Source of the DNA: Streptacidiphilus jeojiense
GTDB lineage: Bacteria; Actinomycetota; Actinomycetes; Streptomycetales; Streptomycetaceae
Reading direction: 5' to 3'
Assembly: GCF_000719095.1 (NCBI RefSeq)
Contig: NZ_JOEH01000012.1
Span: forward strand, 1-64,000
Length of the DNA: 64,000 bases
Made by a program: the position numbers and the translations under genes. Below are positions 54,411-63,576 of this stretch, piece by piece. Each line of letters starts with the position of its first letter. The stretch's first letter is position 1. The notes beneath the pieces are model-generated. The model had not been told where the DNA came from and did no database searches. It worked only from the letters and a program-made list of their open reading frames with translations.

Positions 54411-55639
54411 GCAACGCGGACCGCACTGTGCTGACGGGGGCCAGGCTCGTCCTGCCCACCGGCGTCGTCGACAGCGGACGGCTGACCATCGAGAACGGTC
54501 AGATCGTCGATGTCCGCAGCGTCGAGGTCGGCAGCGCCGACGCCGACGCCGGCACCGCCGACGGCAGCCCGGCTCCCCCGGTCGGAGCAGCACCTCCGCT
54601 CGACCTCGGCGGCCTCACCGTGGTCCCCGGCTTCGTGGACATCCACGTCCACGGCGGCGGCGGCGCCTCCTACGCCTCCGGCATCGCCGAGGAGGCCCTG
54701 GTCGCGGCCCGTACCCACCTGGAGCACGGCACCACCACCACCCTCGCCAGCATGGTCACCGGGGAGATCGACGAGGTCTGCCGGCAGGCCTCGGTGCTCA
54801 GTGAGCTGGTCGAGGACGGGCTGCTGGCGGGGCTGCACTTCGAGGGCCCCTTCATCAGCATCAACCGCTGCGGGGCGCACCAGCCCGACCTGCTGCGCGA
54901 CCCCGACCCGGCGCTGGTCCGCAAGCTGGTGGACGCCGCCCGCGGCACCGCGAAGATGGTCACCCTGGCCCCCGAGCTGGACGGCGGCATCGAGTCGATC
55001 CGGCTGCTCAAGGAGCTGGGCGTGATCGCGGCCATCGGCCACACCGACGCCAACTACGACAAGGTGCTGGAGGGCATCGAGGCCGGCGCCACGGTGGCCA
55101 CCCACCTGTTCAACGCGATGCCGGCGATCGGCCACCGCGCGCCCGGCCCGATCGTGGCGCTGCTGGAGGACGAGCGGATCACCGTCGAGCTGATCGGCGA
55201 CGGCGTGCACCTGCACCCCGCCGTCGTCGACCTGGCCATGACCGGCGCCGGTCTGGACCGGGTGGCGCTGATCACCGACGCCATGTCGGCGGCCGGCTTC
55301 GGCGACGGGCTCTATCCGCTCGGCCCGCTCCAGGTCCGGGTGGAGGACGGGGTGGCCCGGCTGGTCGAGGGCGGCTCCATCGCGGGCAGCACGCTCACCC
55401 TGGACGTGGCCTTCCGCCGCGCGGTGGCGCTGAACGGCCTCTCGCTGGTCCGCGCGGCCCAGGTGCTGTCGCTGAACCCGGCCCGGCTGCTCGGGGTGGC
55501 CGACCGGGTCGGCTCGATCGAGACCGGCAAGGACGCCGACCTGGTGGTGCTGGACGACGCCCACGAGCTGGTGGCGGTGATGCGCCGGGGCGAGTGGGTG
55601 GTCGGCGCGGAGCGGTTCCGGTCCCCGGCCCAGGTCTGA
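54407..55639 (+). CDS. nagA: N-acetylglucosamine-6-phosphate deacetylase NagA
   Basis: Amidohydrolase converting GlcNAc6P to GlcN6P plus acetate; 410 residues. Metal/catalytic elements: PGFVDIHVHGGGG (HxH), HFEGPFISINRCGAHQPDLL (Glu), AIGHTDANYD, ATHLFNAMPAIGHRAPG and LITDAMSAAGF (catalytic Asp). A Gly/Ala-rich insertion at about 40-62 (DADAGTADGSPAPPVGAAPP) is unusual and may be a surface loop. The product GlcN6P is the DasR effector. Translationally coupled to nagK. Confidence 0.95.
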   Translation: MSNADRTVLTGARLVLPTGVVDSGRLTIENGQIVDVRSVEVGSADADAGTADGSPAPPVGAAPPLDLGGLTVVPGFVDIHVHGGGGASYASGIAEEALVAARTHLEHGTTTTLASMVTGEIDEVCRQASVLSELVEDGLLAGLHFEGPFISINRCGAHQPDLLRDPDPALVRKLVDAARGTAKMVTLAPELDGGIESIRLLKELGVIAAIGHTDANYDKVLEGIEAGATVATHLFNAMPAIGHRAPGPIVALLEDERITVELIGDGVHLHPAVVDLAMTGAGLDRVALITDAMSAAGFGDGLYPLGPLQVRVEDGVARLVEGGSIAGSTLTLDVAFRRAVALNGLSLVRAAQVLSLNPARLLGVADRVGSIETGKDADLVVLDDAHELVAVMRRGEWVVGAERFRSPAQV

Positions 55640-55671
55640 TCCGCCGCCCGCCGTTCCACGCCCCCGTTCCA

Positions 55672-55711
55672 CGCCGAAGCCCCCGCGGAGACGACCGCGG
55701 GGGCTTCGGCG
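55672..55711. terminator. nagA terminator
   Basis: 17-base perfect arms (CGCCGAAGCCCCCGCGG / CCGCGGGGGCTTCGGCG), 6-base loop, between convergent nagA and the CBM-like gene. Confidence 0.92.
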
Positions 55712-55727
55712 TAGGACGGTGCGGGGG

Positions 55728-56765
55728 CTACGACCAGGGACGGGTCTTGTCCTTGGTCACCCCGAGCTGGTCGATGTTCACATTGCCCTGGCCGGCGCCG
55801 CTGTCGCTGATCACGATGGAGTTGCTGCCGGCCTTCAGGTCCACCTGGGTCCAGGAGGACTGCCAGGCCTTGTCCCAGTCGGTGGCCTTGGTGAAGTTCG
55901 ACAGGTTCATCGGCGAGGTGTTCGCCGTGCCGTTGACGGTGACCGTGGCCGCGCTGTCGGCGCCGGCGTTGGCGAAGTGCACCCACAGGTAGTACTGGCC
56001 GTCGGTGGGGATGGTGACGGTCCAGGTGATGCTCTGGCCCTGGGCGGTGAGCGGCACGAAGCCGCCGTCCGAGGAGGCCGCCCCCTTGTGGTTGTTCATC
56101 ACCGCGGCGCCGCCGCCCAGCGTCAGCTTGTCGGCGTCGGTCGGGGCCGGCAGCGCGCCGGTGGCCGAGGCGGAGGCGGACGCCGAGGCGCTGTCCGAGC
56201 CCTGGCCGGACGCCCCGGTGGAGGCGGCCGCGCTGGTGCCGGCGCCGGCGGTGGCACCGACCGGCTTGCCCTGGTTGCTGAAGACCGCGACACCGATGCC
56301 GATCGCCACGGCCACGACCACCGCGACGGTGCCGTACATCACTCCGCGACCGCCGCTGCGGCCGCCGGAGCGGGCACCGGCCCGCCCGCCGGGCGGCGGG
56401 GGCTGGTAGCCGGGCTCGGCGGACTGGTAGCCGGGCTGCTGCTGGTACCCGGGCTGCTGCGGCTGGTAGCCGCCGGGGGCCTGGGACGGTGCCCGGTACT
56501 GCGCGGTCGGCTGGTCCTCGTAGGCCGACTGGCCCGGGCCCGGGTAGCCGGCCTGGCCCGGCACCTGGCCCTGGCCGGGGCCCTGCTGCGGGCGCGGCTG
56601 GCCGTACTGGGTCCGGCCGACCTGGGTGGCGTGCTGGTACGAGGTGCGCGGCACGCCGGGGAGCGGCGCGGTCTCCTGCGCGGCGCCGCCGTCGGCCCCC
56701 TCGCCCCGGTACAGGTAGGCGAACGGGTCGTCGTCCTCGGGCACGCCTTGGTTCTCGGGCGACAT
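55728..56765 (-). CDS. Membrane protein with CBM35-like ectodomain
   Basis: 345 residues. A long N-terminal cytoplasmic part rich in Gln, Pro, Gly and Tyr (GYQPQQPGYQQQPGYQ repeats, about 80-140), one membrane helix (MYGTVAVVVAVAIGIGVAVF, about 153-172), a Ser/Ala linker, and an extracellular jelly-roll like a CBM6/35 domain (GGAAVMNNHKGAASSDGGFVPL, YYLWVHFANAGADSAATVTVNG, WTQVDLKAGSNSIVISDS, NVNIDQLGV). It may bind a cell-wall or extracellular sugar. The ATG at 56765 has GGGGAG upstream. Confidence 0.82.
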   Translation of the reverse strand: MSPENQGVPEDDDPFAYLYRGEGADGGAAQETAPLPGVPRTSYQHATQVGRTQYGQPRPQQGPGQGQVPGQAGYPGPGQSAYEDQPTAQYRAPSQAPGGYQPQQPGYQQQPGYQSAEPGYQPPPPGGRAGARSGGRSGGRGVMYGTVAVVVAVAIGIGVAVFSNQGKPVGATAGAGTSAAASTGASGQGSDSASASASASATGALPAPTDADKLTLGGGAAVMNNHKGAASSDGGFVPLTAQGQSITWTVTIPTDGQYYLWVHFANAGADSAATVTVNGTANTSPMNLSNFTKATDWDKAWQSSWTQVDLKAGSNSIVISDSGAGQGNVNIDQLGVTKDKTRPWS

Positions 56766-56969
56766 CGAGATATCAACTCCCCAGCAGTGGAAGACCATCC
56801 GCTCCCGCACGAGCGGAGGAAGGGTCACGCTACATGATCGACACCAGGCGTCACACCCGCCCGCCGGGGTCGGCGGGCACGCCCTATCCCGTGCACACTA
56901 CCCGGCTCGGGCGACACGCAGGTAAGCGCCGGAGGACCGGAAGTGCCGTCCGCCGCCCGCGCCCCCGGG

Positions 56970-58652
56970 TCAGCCCGCGCGCCGGTGCGAACGGTTTCCG
57001 CCACTCGCGGCCCCGGCCCTGGCCCGCTTCTCCAGGTACATCCGCTCGTCGGCGGTGTGCAGCACTTCGTCGATGGACATCCCGCAGCCGGCCCAGCCGA
57101 TGCCGAGGCTCACACCGACCCGGACCGCGCGCCCGTCCACCCGCATCGGCGGGATGATCGCGGTGCGCAGCCGCCCGGCCAGGTCCTTGGCCTCGTCCCG
57201 GCCCAGGCCGTCGGCCAGCACCACGAACTCGTCGCCGCCGAGCCTGGCCACGGTGTCGCCCTCACGGACCACGTGCTGCAGCCGCCGGGCCACCTCGATC
57301 AGCACCGCGTCGCCCGCGCCGTGGCCGAAACGGTCGTTGATCGACTTGAAGCCGTCCAGGTCGCAGAAGAGCACCGCGAGCCCGCGCCCGCCGCGCGCCT
57401 CGGCCGCCGGGTCCTCCGGCAGCACCGCGTGGACGTGGTCGAAGCCGCCCTCGTAGGGGCTGCCGCCGTAGCTCGCCAGCTGGTAGCCGTGGTCCTCCGG
57501 CCCGCCGGCCGCGCCGGCCACCGCGCGCACGTCCGGCTCCTGCGGGTGCTCGCACAGCCGCACCCGCAGCCGGGCCTTGAGCTCGGCCGCGTTCGGCAGG
57601 CCGGTCAGCGCGTCGTGGCTGGCCCGGTGCACCAGCTGCAGCTCATGGCGCTTGCGGTCCTCGATGTCCTCGACATGGGTGAGCAGGAAGCGGGCCCCCT
57701 CCTCGGTGTCGGCGACCACCGAGTTGCGCAGGTAGACCCACTGGTAGCCGCCGTCCCGCCGGGCCAGCCGCACCTCGGCGCGACCGTTCTCGGCGGAGAC
57801 CCGGCGCAGCAGGCCCTCGTCCTCGGGGTGCACCAGGTCCTCGAACCCCTGCCGCTGCAGCGAGGCCCTGGGCCGGCCCAGCAGCCGGCACAGGGCGTCG
57901 TTGACCCGGGTGAGCTTGCCGCGCTGGGCGCCGTGCAGCTCGGTGATGGCCATCCCGCTGGGCGCGTACTCGAAGGCCTGGCGGAAGCTCTCCTCGCTGG
58001 CCCGGAGCGTGTGCTGCTCGCGTTCCAGCCGGATCAGCGCCCGCTGCATCTCGGCCCGCAGCCGGGCGTTGCCGATCGCGATCCCGGCCTGCTGGCTGAA
58101 CATCTCCAGCGACTCCCGGGTCCACTGCCCGGGTCTGCGCCCGTTGCGCGGGCGGTCCACCGACAGCACTCCCAGCAGCTCGCCGCCGAGGCTGTACATC
58201 GGGGCCAGCAGCACGTCGTCGGGGTGCCAGGGGTCGAAGGAGGCGGACTCGACCGGGGCGAGCTCGCCCCCGGAGATGCCGCCCCAGGTCGGGATGTCGG
58301 GGTTGCAGGCCCAGCTGCGCTCGTGCGGGACGAAGACCAGGGAGCCCCAGACCTCGCCGACGTTGAGCAGCCGGTTCCAGGACTCGCGGGAGCCGACCTG
58401 GCCGAGCAGGCTGTCGATGCCGCCCTCGGTGTTCTCCTCGGCGGCGCCGTCCCAGACGGCGGCGATCACCAGGTCCCCGTCCGGACGGACCAGGTTGACC
58501 ACGGCGGCCTCGAAGCCGAGGCCGTTCACGGCCCCCTCGACCACCGCCTGGAGGGTTCCGGCCAGACTGCGGGCGGCGTTGAGGTCGGCGATGACGCGGT
58601 GCAGGGTGCGCAGGGTCGCGAGTCGGACGTACGGCTCGGACTCGGTGTCCAT
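56970..58652 (-). CDS. cdgB: Diguanylate cyclase CdgB-like (GAF-PAS-GGDEF)
   Basis: 560 residues: N-terminal GAF (about 20-180), PAS/PAC (about 215-335), and GGDEF domain (about 340-535) with the signature GGDEF at 472-476 and an I-site RxxD (REGD) five residues before it. It would make c-di-GMP from GTP and be product-inhibited. Domain order and place match S. coelicolor CdgB, which I recall as a BldD target affecting development. No EAL domain. GGAGGG lies 8 bases before the ATG at 58652. The segment between the PAC and GGDEF core contains an insertion of about 65 residues. Confidence 0.92.
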   Translation of the reverse strand: MDTESEPYVRLATLRTLHRVIADLNAARSLAGTLQAVVEGAVNGLGFEAAVVNLVRPDGDLVIAAVWDGAAEENTEGGIDSLLGQVGSRESWNRLLNVGEVWGSLVFVPHERSWACNPDIPTWGGISGGELAPVESASFDPWHPDDVLLAPMYSLGGELLGVLSVDRPRNGRRPGQWTRESLEMFSQQAGIAIGNARLRAEMQRALIRLEREQHTLRASEESFRQAFEYAPSGMAITELHGAQRGKLTRVNDALCRLLGRPRASLQRQGFEDLVHPEDEGLLRRVSAENGRAEVRLARRDGGYQWVYLRNSVVADTEEGARFLLTHVEDIEDRKRHELQLVHRASHDALTGLPNAAELKARLRVRLCEHPQEPDVRAVAGAAGGPEDHGYQLASYGGSPYEGGFDHVHAVLPEDPAAEARGGRGLAVLFCDLDGFKSINDRFGHGAGDAVLIEVARRLQHVVREGDTVARLGGDEFVVLADGLGRDEAKDLAGRLRTAIIPPMRVDGRAVRVGVSLGIGWAGCGMSIDEVLHTADERMYLEKRARAGAASGGNRSHRRAG

Positions 58653-58805
58653 CACGCACTCCCTCCGTGACATGCGACCTGACGGTACGTCCTGATGACG
58701 TCTCAGTAGTACGACTGCGCAGAGCCGGCCCCGCGTGGTGCCTGTCATGCCTATGGTCCGATTGCCAAACAAACTGAATCACAGGGAGCACATCAATCGG
58801 CACGC

Positions 58806-58837
58806 TGGGTCAGCAAATGAACGTCACTTGTGACCCA
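58806..58837. promoter_or_regulatory. Inverted repeats upstream of cdgB
   Basis: TGGGTCA (58806-58812) pairs with TGACCCA (58831-58837), and within them lies the palindrome GTCACTTGTGAC (58823-58834). It is about 155-185 bases upstream of cdgB. TGACCCA/TGGGTCA half-sites resemble one half of a BldD box but the spacing is not standard. Confidence 0.4.
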
Positions 58838-58972
58838 ACTCACACAACTCGCCAGTCCCGATAACCAGTTCATCCTGGGCAAACCGTGCCAATACGCACC
58901 CGGGCCCCTCCCTCTACCTCGGACGGGCGTGCCAAGAACTGAAGGCATCATCCCGCCGCCAAGGCCTAAGTG

Positions 58973-58990
58973 TTCACTCCTAAGGGTGAA
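58973..58990. promoter_or_regulatory. BldD-like inverted repeat with wide spacer
   Basis: TTCACTCCTAAGGGTGAA: the half-sites TCACTC and GGGTGA both fit the BldD half-site pattern (TNACNC / GNGTNA), but 4 bases separate them instead of 1. It lies between divergent cdgB and the flavin reductase, 140 bases before the latter. Confidence 0.35.
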
Positions 58991-59130
58991 AACGCGCGTT
59001 TCCCCCACACTCCTCTGTCTGTTCCGTCACTTCACGACGGCAGAGACCCGCTCCCGGCCCGCCTAGGACCTTCGCCCGGGGGCGGGCTCGGTCCCAGGTC
59101 CGATGCGGACCGCGGTCGGGCGAAGATACC

Positions 59131-59721
59131 GTGCGTAGCGTGTACCAAGCCGCAACCCCCTCCCCGCACCGTCCCGCCGCCCCCGCCTCCGCCGCCGCAC
59201 CGGCCGCGGAAGCCGTGGAGGCCACCTCTGAGGCCTTCCGGGCCGCCCTGGGCCAGCTGGCCTCCGGCGTGGTCCTGCTGGCCGCCCACGACCCCGACGA
59301 CGGGCCGCGCGGCGAGGACATCGGGATGACCGCCACCGCCTTCCTCTCGGTCTCCCTGGAACCGCCCCTGGTCCTGGTGTCCGTGCGGGAGGACTCCCGG
59401 ATGGAGGAGGCGCTCACCAGGGTCGACCACTGGGCGGTCTCCATCCTCGCCGCCGAGCAGCGGCAGACCGCGGCCCGCTTCGCCATGAAGGGCCGGATCA
59501 GCGACCGGCTGCTCTTCGCCGACCTGCCGCACCACCGCGGCCCGGCGAGCGGGGCCCCGCTGGTGGACGGAGCGCTGGCGACCGTGGAGTGCCGCACCGA
59601 GCAGCGGATATCCGCCGGCGACCACGTCCTGCTGATCGGCCGGGTGCTGGACGCGCGGATCGCGCACCACGACGGCGGCCCGCTGGTCTACTTCCACGGG
59701 CAGTACCGCCGGCTGGACTGA
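59131..59721 (+). CDS. Flavin reductase-like FMN-binding protein
   Basis: 196 residues. An Ala/Pro-rich head of about 30 residues, then the flavin reductase domain: FRAALGQLASGVVLLAA, GMTATAFLSVSLEPPLVLVSVREDSRMEEAL (FMN contact), WAVSILAAEQRQTAARFAMKGR and VECRTEQRISAGDHVLLIGRVLDARIAHHDGGPLVYFHGQYRRL. It would supply reduced flavin to a monooxygenase; no such partner is adjacent. GTG start. Confidence 0.9.
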   Translation: MRSVYQAATPSPHRPAAPASAAAPAAEAVEATSEAFRAALGQLASGVVLLAAHDPDDGPRGEDIGMTATAFLSVSLEPPLVLVSVREDSRMEEALTRVDHWAVSILAAEQRQTAARFAMKGRISDRLLFADLPHHRGPASGAPLVDGALATVECRTEQRISAGDHVLLIGRVLDARIAHHDGGPLVYFHGQYRRLD

Positions 59722-59760
59722 CCCGGCGGCCACCGACCCGTCGGCCGCGCTGACCCGGCG

Positions 59761-60189
59761 TCAGTCGAACCGGCCCGAACGCCCCCGCTTCACGTCCGCC
59801 CGCCGCTTCTTGTCGGTGAGCCTGCGCTCCACCACACCGCGGCTGGGCCGGGTCGCCCGGCGCGCCCGCGGCGGCGGGGCCACCGCATCGCTCAGCAGCG
59901 CCCCGAGCCGCACCGCGGCGGCCTCCCGGTTGCGCCACTGCGAGCGGTGCTCGGAGGCCCGCACCACCAGCACGCCCTCGTCCACCAGGCGCCCGGCCAG
60001 GCGCTCCAGCGCCCGTTCCTTCCACACCTGCGGCAGCGCCGCCGAGGCGGCGATGTCGAAGCGCAGCTCCACCTGGGTGTCGGAGGTGTTCACATGCTGG
60101 CCGCCCGGGCCCGAGGAACGCGAGAAACGCCACTGGAGCTCGGCGTCGGGAACGACGACCGAGCCACGGACGCGGACGGGAAGGGACAT
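59761..60189 (-). CDS. arfB: Ribosome-rescue peptidyl-tRNA hydrolase ArfB
   Basis: 142 residues. The release-factor GGQ motif is in FSRSSGPGGQHVNTSDTQVELRFD (GGQ at 29-31). The C-terminal basic tail RRLTDKKRRADVKRGRSGRFD inserts in the mRNA channel of stalled ribosomes in the E. coli homologue. No codon-recognition domain, so it is ArfB rather than RF1/RF2. ATG at 60189; the frame extends upstream without similarity. Confidence 0.93.
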   Translation of the reverse strand: MSLPVRVRGSVVVPDAELQWRFSRSSGPGGQHVNTSDTQVELRFDIAASAALPQVWKERALERLAGRLVDEGVLVVRASEHRSQWRNREAAAVRLGALLSDAVAPPPRARRATRPSRGVVERRLTDKKRRADVKRGRSGRFD

Positions 60190-60266
60190 GCCCCCATGAT
60201 CCCCGCTTCCCGCCCGGCTCCGCCAGGGCTTAAATCCCCCGGACCGCACCGTGCGACCATCGTCCG

Positions 60267-60758
60267 GTGATCGACCTCGGCTACTCGCTGTCCACCCGCT
60301 TCCCCGACCCCCCGCAGACCGACTACCGCAGCGTCGGCGCCCGCGCCCTGCGGCACGACCTGTTCTGCGGCGACGTCCACATCCAGGGCGAGGGCCGCAC
60401 CGACCTGTCCACAGCCTGGGGATGGGTCCCGGTGCTGGACTTCGCCTGGGCGCTGTGCGACATCGTCGAGGAGATCGACCGCGACCCCACCGGCGGCCGC
60501 GGCTCCGCCCTGCAGAGCAGCGAGCTGGACTTCACCGAGTCGGCCGACCTGCTGCGGTTCAGCCGCCGCTTCAACTGGGTGGAGATCCGCGCCGACTGGG
60601 TGGACGGCCCGCCGCTCACCGTCCGCCACCCGGAACTGCGCCGGGAGGCACGGGACTTCCTGCAGGACCTGATCGCCGACCTGTGCGACCTGCACGAGGG
60701 CCTGGCCGACAACGCCACGGTCTGGGAGGTCCAGGCCCGCTTTCCCCGGCTGCCGTAG
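60267..60758 (+). CDS. Hypothetical protein before terD
   Basis: 163 residues, acidic, soluble, no signal or membrane helix. Notable segments: [45 protein letters not shown] and [29 protein letters not shown]. Two Cys. I do not recognise a domain. Strong G/C third positions support a real gene. It lies 85 bases upstream of terD in the same orientation and may be linked to it. Confidence 0.78.
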   Translation: MIDLGYSLSTRFPDPPQTDYRSVGARALRHDLFCGDVHIQGEGRTDLSTAWGWVPVLDFAWALCDIVEEIDRDPTGGRGSALQSSELDFTESADLLRFSRRFNWVEIRADWVDGPPLTVRHPELRREARDFLQDLIADLCDLHEGLADNATVWEVQARFPRLP

Positions 60759-60843
60759 AGCGGGAACCGTAAGAGGCTCCCCCCACGTTCTTACCGGCAG
60801 AGAGCGACTCCAACGAGAAGCAGGAACAGGAAGGGGCCCCACC

Positions 60844-61419
60844 ATGCCGGTAAGCCTGTCCAAGGGCGGAAACGTCTCCCTCACCAAGGAGGCACCCGGT
60901 CTCACGGCGATCACCGTGGGCCTGGGCTGGGATGTTCGCACCACCACCGGGACCGACTTCGACCTGGACGCCAGCGCGATCGTTCTCGACGCCTCCGGGA
61001 AGGTCCTCTCGGACAAGCACTTCGTGTTCTTCAACAACACCGCCACCCCGGACCAGACCGTGGTCCACGCCGGTGACAACCTCACCGGCCAGGGCGAGGG
61101 CGACGACGAGCAGATCAAGGTGAACCTGGCCGGCCTCCCGGCCGAGGCCGACAAGCTGGTGTTCCCGGTCTCCATCTACGACGCCGAGAACCGCAGCCAG
61201 AACTTCGGCCAGGTCCGCAACGCCTTCATCCGCGTCGTGAACCAGAACGGCGACGCCGAGATCGCCCGCTACGACCTCTCCGAGGACGCCGCGACCGAGA
61301 CCGCGATGGTCTTCGGCGAGATCTACCGCAACGGCGCGGAGTGGAAGTTCCGCGCGATCGGCCAGGGGTACGCCTCGGGCCTGTCGGGCATCGCCCGCGA
61401 CTTCGGGGTCAGCCTCTAG
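60844..61419 (+). CDS. terD: TerD-family calcium-binding protein
   Basis: 191 residues. [49 protein letters not shown] is the TerD opening with calcium-binding Asp residues in DFDLDASA; also [37 protein letters not shown] and [23 protein letters not shown]. Streptomyces carry many copies; those studied relate to calcium and development rather than tellurite alone. AGGAAGGGG lies about 6 bases before the ATG. A single terD gene, with no full ter cluster. Confidence 0.94.
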   Translation: MPVSLSKGGNVSLTKEAPGLTAITVGLGWDVRTTTGTDFDLDASAIVLDASGKVLSDKHFVFFNNTATPDQTVVHAGDNLTGQGEGDDEQIKVNLAGLPAEADKLVFPVSIYDAENRSQNFGQVRNAFIRVVNQNGDAEIARYDLSEDAATETAMVFGEIYRNGAEWKFRAIGQGYASGLSGIARDFGVSL

Positions 61420-61427
61420 GGGTTCAG

Positions 61428-61555
61428 TGCGGACCGTAGTTGGCTGGTCGCGCAGTTCCCCGCGCCCCTGAGGGGGCTGCAACTTACTCACAGTGGGTCA
61501 GTTGCAGCCCCCCAGGGGCGCGGGGAACTGCGCAGCCCGCCAACTACGGTCCGCA
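61428..61555. repeat. Dispersed GC-rich inverted repeat, copy 8, with extended arms
   Basis: Repeat core 61450-61533 (GCGCAGTTCCCCGCGCCCCT ... AGGGGCGCGGGGAACTGCGC). Outside it, TGCGGACCGTAGTTGGC (61428-61444) pairs perfectly with GCCAACTACGGTCCGCA (61539-61555), sequence not shared with the other copies. A stem of more than 40 bases results, between convergent terD and the acetyltransferase gene. Confidence 0.85.
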
Positions 61556-61566
61556 GCCGCGATCCC

Positions 61567-62169
61567 TCAGTCGGTTTCGCGACCCAGCGTCACCCCTCCG
61601 CCATCCCCCGTGCGGTGCAGTTCACGGAACCCCAGCCGGTCGTAGAACGCCCTGGCACCGTGGTTCGCCGCGCTCATTCCCAGGTGCACCCGCCGCACCC
61701 CCCGTTCCCGCAGCGCGGCCAGGTAGGTGCCCATCAGGGCCCGCCCCGCGCCCTTGCCCTGGGCCTCGGGCAGCAGGTCTATGTGCAGGTGCGCCGGATA
61801 CTCGGCGAGTTCCTCGTGCCACATCCACTCCGGATGGTGCAGCTCCCTGATCCGCTGGGCGTCCCGCCCGGCACCGCTGCCCTCCGGGTAGCGCCCGGCC
61901 ACCGTGGGCAGCCAGTCCCGCCGGAAGTCGTCGACGAACGCCGGGGTGTCGGCCGCGCCGATGATGTAGCCGACCGCCCGGTCCTCCTCGTCCGCCAGTA
62001 CGAACGCCAGCTCCGGCCGCAGCGCCAGATAGGGCCCGGTGAAGATGTCGGGCAGGATCCGCGGATCCTGGTAGAGCCCGGTGGCGTCACCGCCGTTGTG
62101 CCCGGTACGGATACAGACGTCGTACAGGGCTTCGAGATCGGCAGGGCGGTACGAACGGATCGTCGACAT
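61567..62169 (-). CDS. GNAT-family N-acetyltransferase
   Basis: 200 residues. IRSYRPADLEALYDVCIRTGHNGGDATGLYQDP at the N-terminus, an insertion of about 40 residues, LHIDLLPEAQGKGAGRALMGTYLAALRERG with the acetyl-CoA motif Q-x-x-G-x-G, and VHLGMSAANHGARAFYDRLGFRE. Resembles the acetyltransferases sometimes fused to O-GlcNAcase-type enzymes; the substrate is not known. Convergent with terD. Confidence 0.87.
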   Translation of the reverse strand: MSTIRSYRPADLEALYDVCIRTGHNGGDATGLYQDPRILPDIFTGPYLALRPELAFVLADEEDRAVGYIIGAADTPAFVDDFRRDWLPTVAGRYPEGSGAGRDAQRIRELHHPEWMWHEELAEYPAHLHIDLLPEAQGKGAGRALMGTYLAALRERGVRRVHLGMSAANHGARAFYDRLGFRELHRTGDGGGVTLGRETD

Positions 62170-62233
62170 CCCGCCAGCTTGGCACAGCCGACGGGATGCC
62201 CGGTACGTACCCGCTCGACGGCGGCCGCCGGGG

Positions 62234-63523
62234 TCAGCCGCCCCAGACCGGACTGGTGACGAGCTGCTTGAGCTGAGCGATCGTCAGCACCGGCACGGCC
62301 CGGTCCTTGGGCGTCTGGTAGGCCTTGTCGTTGTACTCGTCGACGTAGACGACGGTGCCCTTCGCCGTCTTCAGGTAGGCGCTCCACTGCAGCACCCCGG
62401 CCGGGCCCTTCTCCGGCTGCTGCTGCTTGACCAGCAGCAGCGAACCGTCGGACAGCTTGGTCGCCCCCGCGAACGGGTCGGCGGCCGGAGGCCCGCTCTG
62501 CCCCGGCTTGGTGGCCGGAGCCGACTCGGGCACCACCGAGACGGTCAGGAAGCCCGACCCCTTGCCGTCCGTCAGCAGCACCTCGGCGAAGCCGCTGTCG
62601 GTCCGCGTCTGCGAGACGCCGACCCCGCTCGGCAGCAGCGACCTGAGCTTGGCCAGCACCTGCGCCCCGCTGCCCGGATCGGCCGAACCCGAGCCCGAAC
62701 CCGATCCGCTGCCGGGCTGGGAGGCGGGCGCGGGCAGCGCCGCGATCACCGGTGCCCAGGTGTCACTCCCGACCAGCGCGGCCATCGCGGCCGGCGACAG
62801 CGGCGGATCGGTCCTGGTCGCCGCGGCGCCCTTCTCCTGGTCCGAGTTCAACTCGTCGAAGGTGACCTGGGAGCCGTCCCTGCGGGTGAGGACGGCGAAC
62901 CACTCCTTGGTGCTGCCGGGGTCGTTGGTGTACTCGTGGCTCTGGTGGACGACCAGCACCGAGCCGTCGGCGTTGCGCTTGACCGAGCAGATGTCGTACG
63001 GAGAATCGATCTTGCTCGGGCAGCTGAGCTGACCCGAGGCGTCCGCCGCACTGGCGTAGTGGTGCTCGACGTTGACGCTGACCTGCACCGCGCCGTGGCC
63101 GTCCTGGAAGACCAGGTACGCGCCCGCGCCGCCGCCCTTGCTGCCGCCGCCCTCCTCGGTCCCGGTCCCGGTGGCCCTGCTGAAGGTCCCGTGCGGGAGC
63201 AGCGACTCCAGCTTGGCGACCATCTCCTGGGCGCTGACCGGCGCCGCGTCGGCGACCTGGACCTTGGCCGGCTTGCCGGTCGCCACGCTGTGGCCGGCGG
63301 ACTTCCCGGTGCCCTGGTCGCTGGACAGCGCACCGGACGCGAAGGTCCCGCCGACGCCGACCACCGCGAGCGCGGTGACGGTGCCGAGCACGCCCAGCGC
63401 GCGGCGACGGCGGTTGCGCCGGCGGCCGTCGCCCACTCCGGCGTTCACCAGGGAGGTCAGATCCGGCTGGAAGCTGTGGGCGGTGTCGTTGAGTGCTTCG
63501 GTGAGTTCGTCTTCAAAGGGCAT
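62234..63523 (-). CDS. Membrane-anchored protein paired with SigE-type sigma factor
   Basis: 429 residues. A short cytoplasmic part (about 1-43) with RRRNRRRRALG, one helix (VLGTVTALAVVGVGGTFASG, about 45-64), then a large extracellular region with two related halves, each opening with a similar segment: AQEMVAKLESLLPHGTFS (about 98) and GAQVLAKLRSLLPSGVGVS (about 285). Lies 53 bases downstream of the sigma gene. It may be the anti-sigma factor or a coregulated sensor, but no ZAS zinc motif is present in the cytoplasmic part. Confidence 0.72.
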   Translation of the reverse strand: MPFEDELTEALNDTAHSFQPDLTSLVNAGVGDGRRRNRRRRALGVLGTVTALAVVGVGGTFASGALSSDQGTGKSAGHSVATGKPAKVQVADAAPVSAQEMVAKLESLLPHGTFSRATGTGTEEGGGSKGGGAGAYLVFQDGHGAVQVSVNVEHHYASAADASGQLSCPSKIDSPYDICSVKRNADGSVLVVHQSHEYTNDPGSTKEWFAVLTRRDGSQVTFDELNSDQEKGAAATRTDPPLSPAAMAALVGSDTWAPVIAALPAPASQPGSGSGSGSGSADPGSGAQVLAKLRSLLPSGVGVSQTRTDSGFAEVLLTDGKGSGFLTVSVVPESAPATKPGQSGPPAADPFAGATKLSDGSLLLVKQQQPEKGPAGVLQWSAYLKTAKGTVVYVDEYNDKAYQTPKDRAVPVLTIAQLKQLVTSPVWGG

Positions 63524-63576
63524 GGCAGGGCCACCCTCTCGATTGGGTGATGATGAGGTGAGTGAGCAGGAGCCGG

